A DNA stretch of 37,320 nt from Caballeronia sp. dw_19 (lineage in GTDB: Bacteria > Pseudomonadota > Gammaproteobacteria > Burkholderiales > Burkholderiaceae). Below, in pieces: positions 36,308-37,320 of the stretch. A program made the position numbers and the translations under genes. The notes below the pieces were generated by a model, which saw only the letters and a list, made by a program, of their open reading frames with translations, was not told where the DNA came from and made no database searches. Every line of letters begins with the position of its first letter. Positions within the stretch are counted from its first letter, which is position 1. Location: NCBI RefSeq assembly GCF_018449515.1, contig NZ_JAAVUQ010000058.1:1-37320 (forward strand), in the 5' to 3' direction.

Positions 36308-37024
36308 ATGGTGGATACGAAGACGCCCGCGGGTCCGGCGAAAAATGCCAGCAATCTTGCGGCACAAATCTATACGCAACTGAAGGCCGATATTTTCGAT
36401 TTCCGGCTGCTGCCGGGCGACAAATTCAGCGAAGGCGATATTGCAACGCGCATGCAGGTGAGCCGGACGCCGGTTCGTCAGGCGCTGTTTTGGCTGCAGC
36501 GTGAAGGATACGTCGAAGTGCATTTCAAAAGCGGCTGGCAGGTGCGCGCTTTCGATTTCAAATACTTCGAGGACCTGTACGAAGTGAGGGTCATGATGGA
36601 GACCTCCGCCATTGCCCGGGTCGTTGCTCTCGATGCAATGGACCGGCTTGATACGTTACGCGAGACATGGTGTGTGCCGGCCGAACACTACCTCGCTGAC
36701 TCGACAGTCGTGGCAGCGCTTGATGAGGCGTTTCACACCCGCATTGTCGCGGCGGTGGGCAACGACGAGATGGCCCGCATTCATCAGGACGTAACGGAGC
36801 GCATCCGGATCATCCGTCGCCTGGATTTTACGAAGGCGCCACGTATCGATGCCACCTACCGGGAGCATGGTGAAATCCTGTCGGCGATCTTCGAAAAAAA
36901 TGTCTCCGGCGCACAAGAGATGATCCGTGCGCACATTGCGGAGAGCCAGGCCGAAGTGAAGCGCATCACGCTTTACATGCTCCATTCCGCACGCGAGCGT
37001 TACGCCAGTCAGGATGATTCGTAG
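36308..37024 (+). CDS. GntR-family regulator with FCD domain, likely controlling the urea genes
   Basis: I start at the ATG at 36308 because GGAAA lies about seven bases upstream; a TTG at 36296 would add four residues. The 238-residue protein has a winged helix-turn-helix in about 15-75 (FSEGDIATRMQVSRTPVRQA is the recognition region). An FCD effector domain follows, with EVRVMMETSAIARV and a C-terminal HGEILSAIFEKNVSGAQEMI ending in a conserved HIAESQAEV helix. It is 26 bp after the carboxylase stop. Matching palindromes in front of atzF and the downstream gene make it the natural controller of both. The effector is unknown. Confidence 0.93.
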   Translation: MVDTKTPAGPAKNASNLAAQIYTQLKADIFDFRLLPGDKFSEGDIATRMQVSRTPVRQALFWLQREGYVEVHFKSGWQVRAFDFKYFEDLYEVRVMMETSAIARVVALDAMDRLDTLRETWCVPAEHYLADSTVVAALDEAFHTRIVAAVGNDEMARIHQDVTERIRIIRRLDFTKAPRIDATYREHGEILSAIFEKNVSGAQEMIRAHIAESQAEVKRITLYMLHSARERYASQDDS

Positions 37025-37118
37025 CGCACCTCCGAAAGCGTGCACACCGCACCAGTTTTGAGCGCGTACGCACCGTGCCTAGTCAGTCAGCAGGCCTGTG
37101 ATTGACTGTCGAACACCG

Positions 37119-37143
37119 GAAAGCCTTTTCTACAAAGGCTTTC
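37119..37143 (+). terminator. 10-bp stem hairpin between the GntR gene and the next gene
   Basis: GAAAGCCTTT (37119-37128) and AAAGGCTTTC (37134-37143) are exact reverse complements around a five-base loop TCTAC. It is about 95 bases after the GntR stop and directly ahead of the sigma-54-like element. It probably ends the urea operon transcript; no long T-run follows. Confidence 0.6.
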
Positions 37144-37150
37144 ACGTCCT

Positions 37151-37166
37151 TGGCCCAGAATTTGCG
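37151..37166 (+). promoter_or_regulatory. Sigma-54-like -24/-12 promoter for the exported-protein gene
   Basis: TGGCCCAGAATTTGCG has GG at 37152-37153 and GC at 37164-37165, exactly ten bases apart, with a perfect TTGC. The -24 element differs from TGGCACG at two positions. Predicted start is near 37177, immediately before the palindrome at 37178-37193. A sigma-70 alternative (TTGTAT-N18-TACATT at 37181-37210) also exists and would overlap the same palindrome. Confidence 0.5.
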
Positions 37167-37177
37167 AATGGTATTCC

Positions 37178-37193
37178 GTCTTGTATCCAAGAC
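37178..37193. promoter_or_regulatory. Palindrome GTCTTGTATCCAAGAC, candidate GntR/FCD operator
   Basis: GTCTTG and CAAGAC are perfect inverted arms around TATC. The core CTTGTATCCAAG shares 10 of 12 bases with the site at 30804-30815 before atzF, and the distance from the -12 element is almost the same at both genes (16 and 17 bases). Binding by the neighbouring GntR/FCD protein is inferred. Confidence 0.55.
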
Positions 37194-37227
37194 TAAATCC
37201 AACTTACATTCTGGTTAAGGACGGTCA

Positions 37228-37320
37228 ATGAAAAAGCGTGAGTTCCTGAAGGTCGCATCGGCAGCGGGGGTTGCAGGCGTAGTTGGCAAGATCCCTTCGG
37301 CTTTCGCTCAAAGCGACAAA
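37228..37320 (+). CDS. Exported protein, 5' part only, probably a transporter substrate-binding protein
   Basis: The gene runs off the window after 31 codons. The visible part is a signal peptide: KKREFLKVASAAGVAGVVG, then a short segment ending PSAFA/QSDK. The KREFLKVA pattern resembles a twin-arginine signal with Lys-Arg in place of Arg-Arg, as in many Burkholderiales ABC binding proteins. AAGGA lies eight bases before the ATG. Its place after the urea genes and its shared promoter pattern suggest a urea or amide ABC-transporter binding protein, but only the signal peptide can be seen. Confidence 0.6.
   Translation, partial: MKKREFLKVASAAGVAGVVGKIPSAFAQSDK

Overview
The window looks like a chromosomal segment of a Burkholderiales bacterium, most likely Paraburkholderia, Caballeronia or Burkholderia. 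This is inferred from the high GC content, the 396-residue trimeric-type porin, the DUF4148 and DUF2501 secreted proteins, an imuA-imuB-dnaE2 mutagenesis cassette, a quinone-type D-lactate dehydrogenase, and the many LysR regulators paired divergently with a target gene. No tRNA, rRNA, CRISPR array or intact transposon was found.

Layout. 1-4.1 kb: a 19-bp tandem repeat, dld (minus), a divergent LysR regulator and a short-chain dehydrogenase. 4.1-5.3 kb: an AT-richer stretch with no convincing intact gene but a decayed IS3-type transposase fragment. 5.3-6.5 kb: an outer-membrane porin. 6.9-11.9 kb: a minus-strand operon made of sugar ABC ATPase, permease, periplasmic binding protein and L-fuconate dehydratase. 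It is read as import and oxidative breakdown of L-fucose or a related sugar; the other pathway enzymes are not in the window. 12.3-17.4 kb: single genes, namely a DUF899 thioredoxin-like protein, a GDSL lipoprotein esterase, a TetR regulator with a VOC protein, a small membrane protein, a broken GNAT gene and a DUF2501 protein. 17.5-23.9 kb: imuA-imuB-dnaE2 on the minus strand behind a clear LexA box, with a divergent DUF72 gene. 24.6-28.2 kb: a DUF4148 protein, a histidine-kinase remnant, an SDR/LysR divergent pair and metR. 28.3-30.6 kb: metE, divergent from metR. 30.8 kb to the end: allophanate hydrolase, urea carboxylase, a GntR/FCD regulator and the start of an exported protein, probably a transporter binding protein.

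The most coherent new reading concerns the urea region. The atzF-urea carboxylase operon and the downstream exported-protein gene each carry a sigma-54-like -24/-12 element. In each, a near-identical 12-bp palindrome, CTTGTA-NN-CAAG, begins 16-17 bases downstream of the -12 G. The GntR/FCD gene lies between them. This suggests a urea regulon activated under nitrogen limitation through sigma-54 and repressed by the local GntR protein. A second inferred circuit is a shared palindromic element in front of the TetR gene and the VOC gene next to it. A third is the LexA box between imuA and the DUF72 gene, where imuA lacks a Shine-Dalgarno sequence and the DUF72 gene is preceded by a tiny overlapping reading frame.

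Most of the window is ordinary accessory metabolism for this group. I did not see a defence system, a secondary-metabolite cluster or an evidently unknown multi-gene system.
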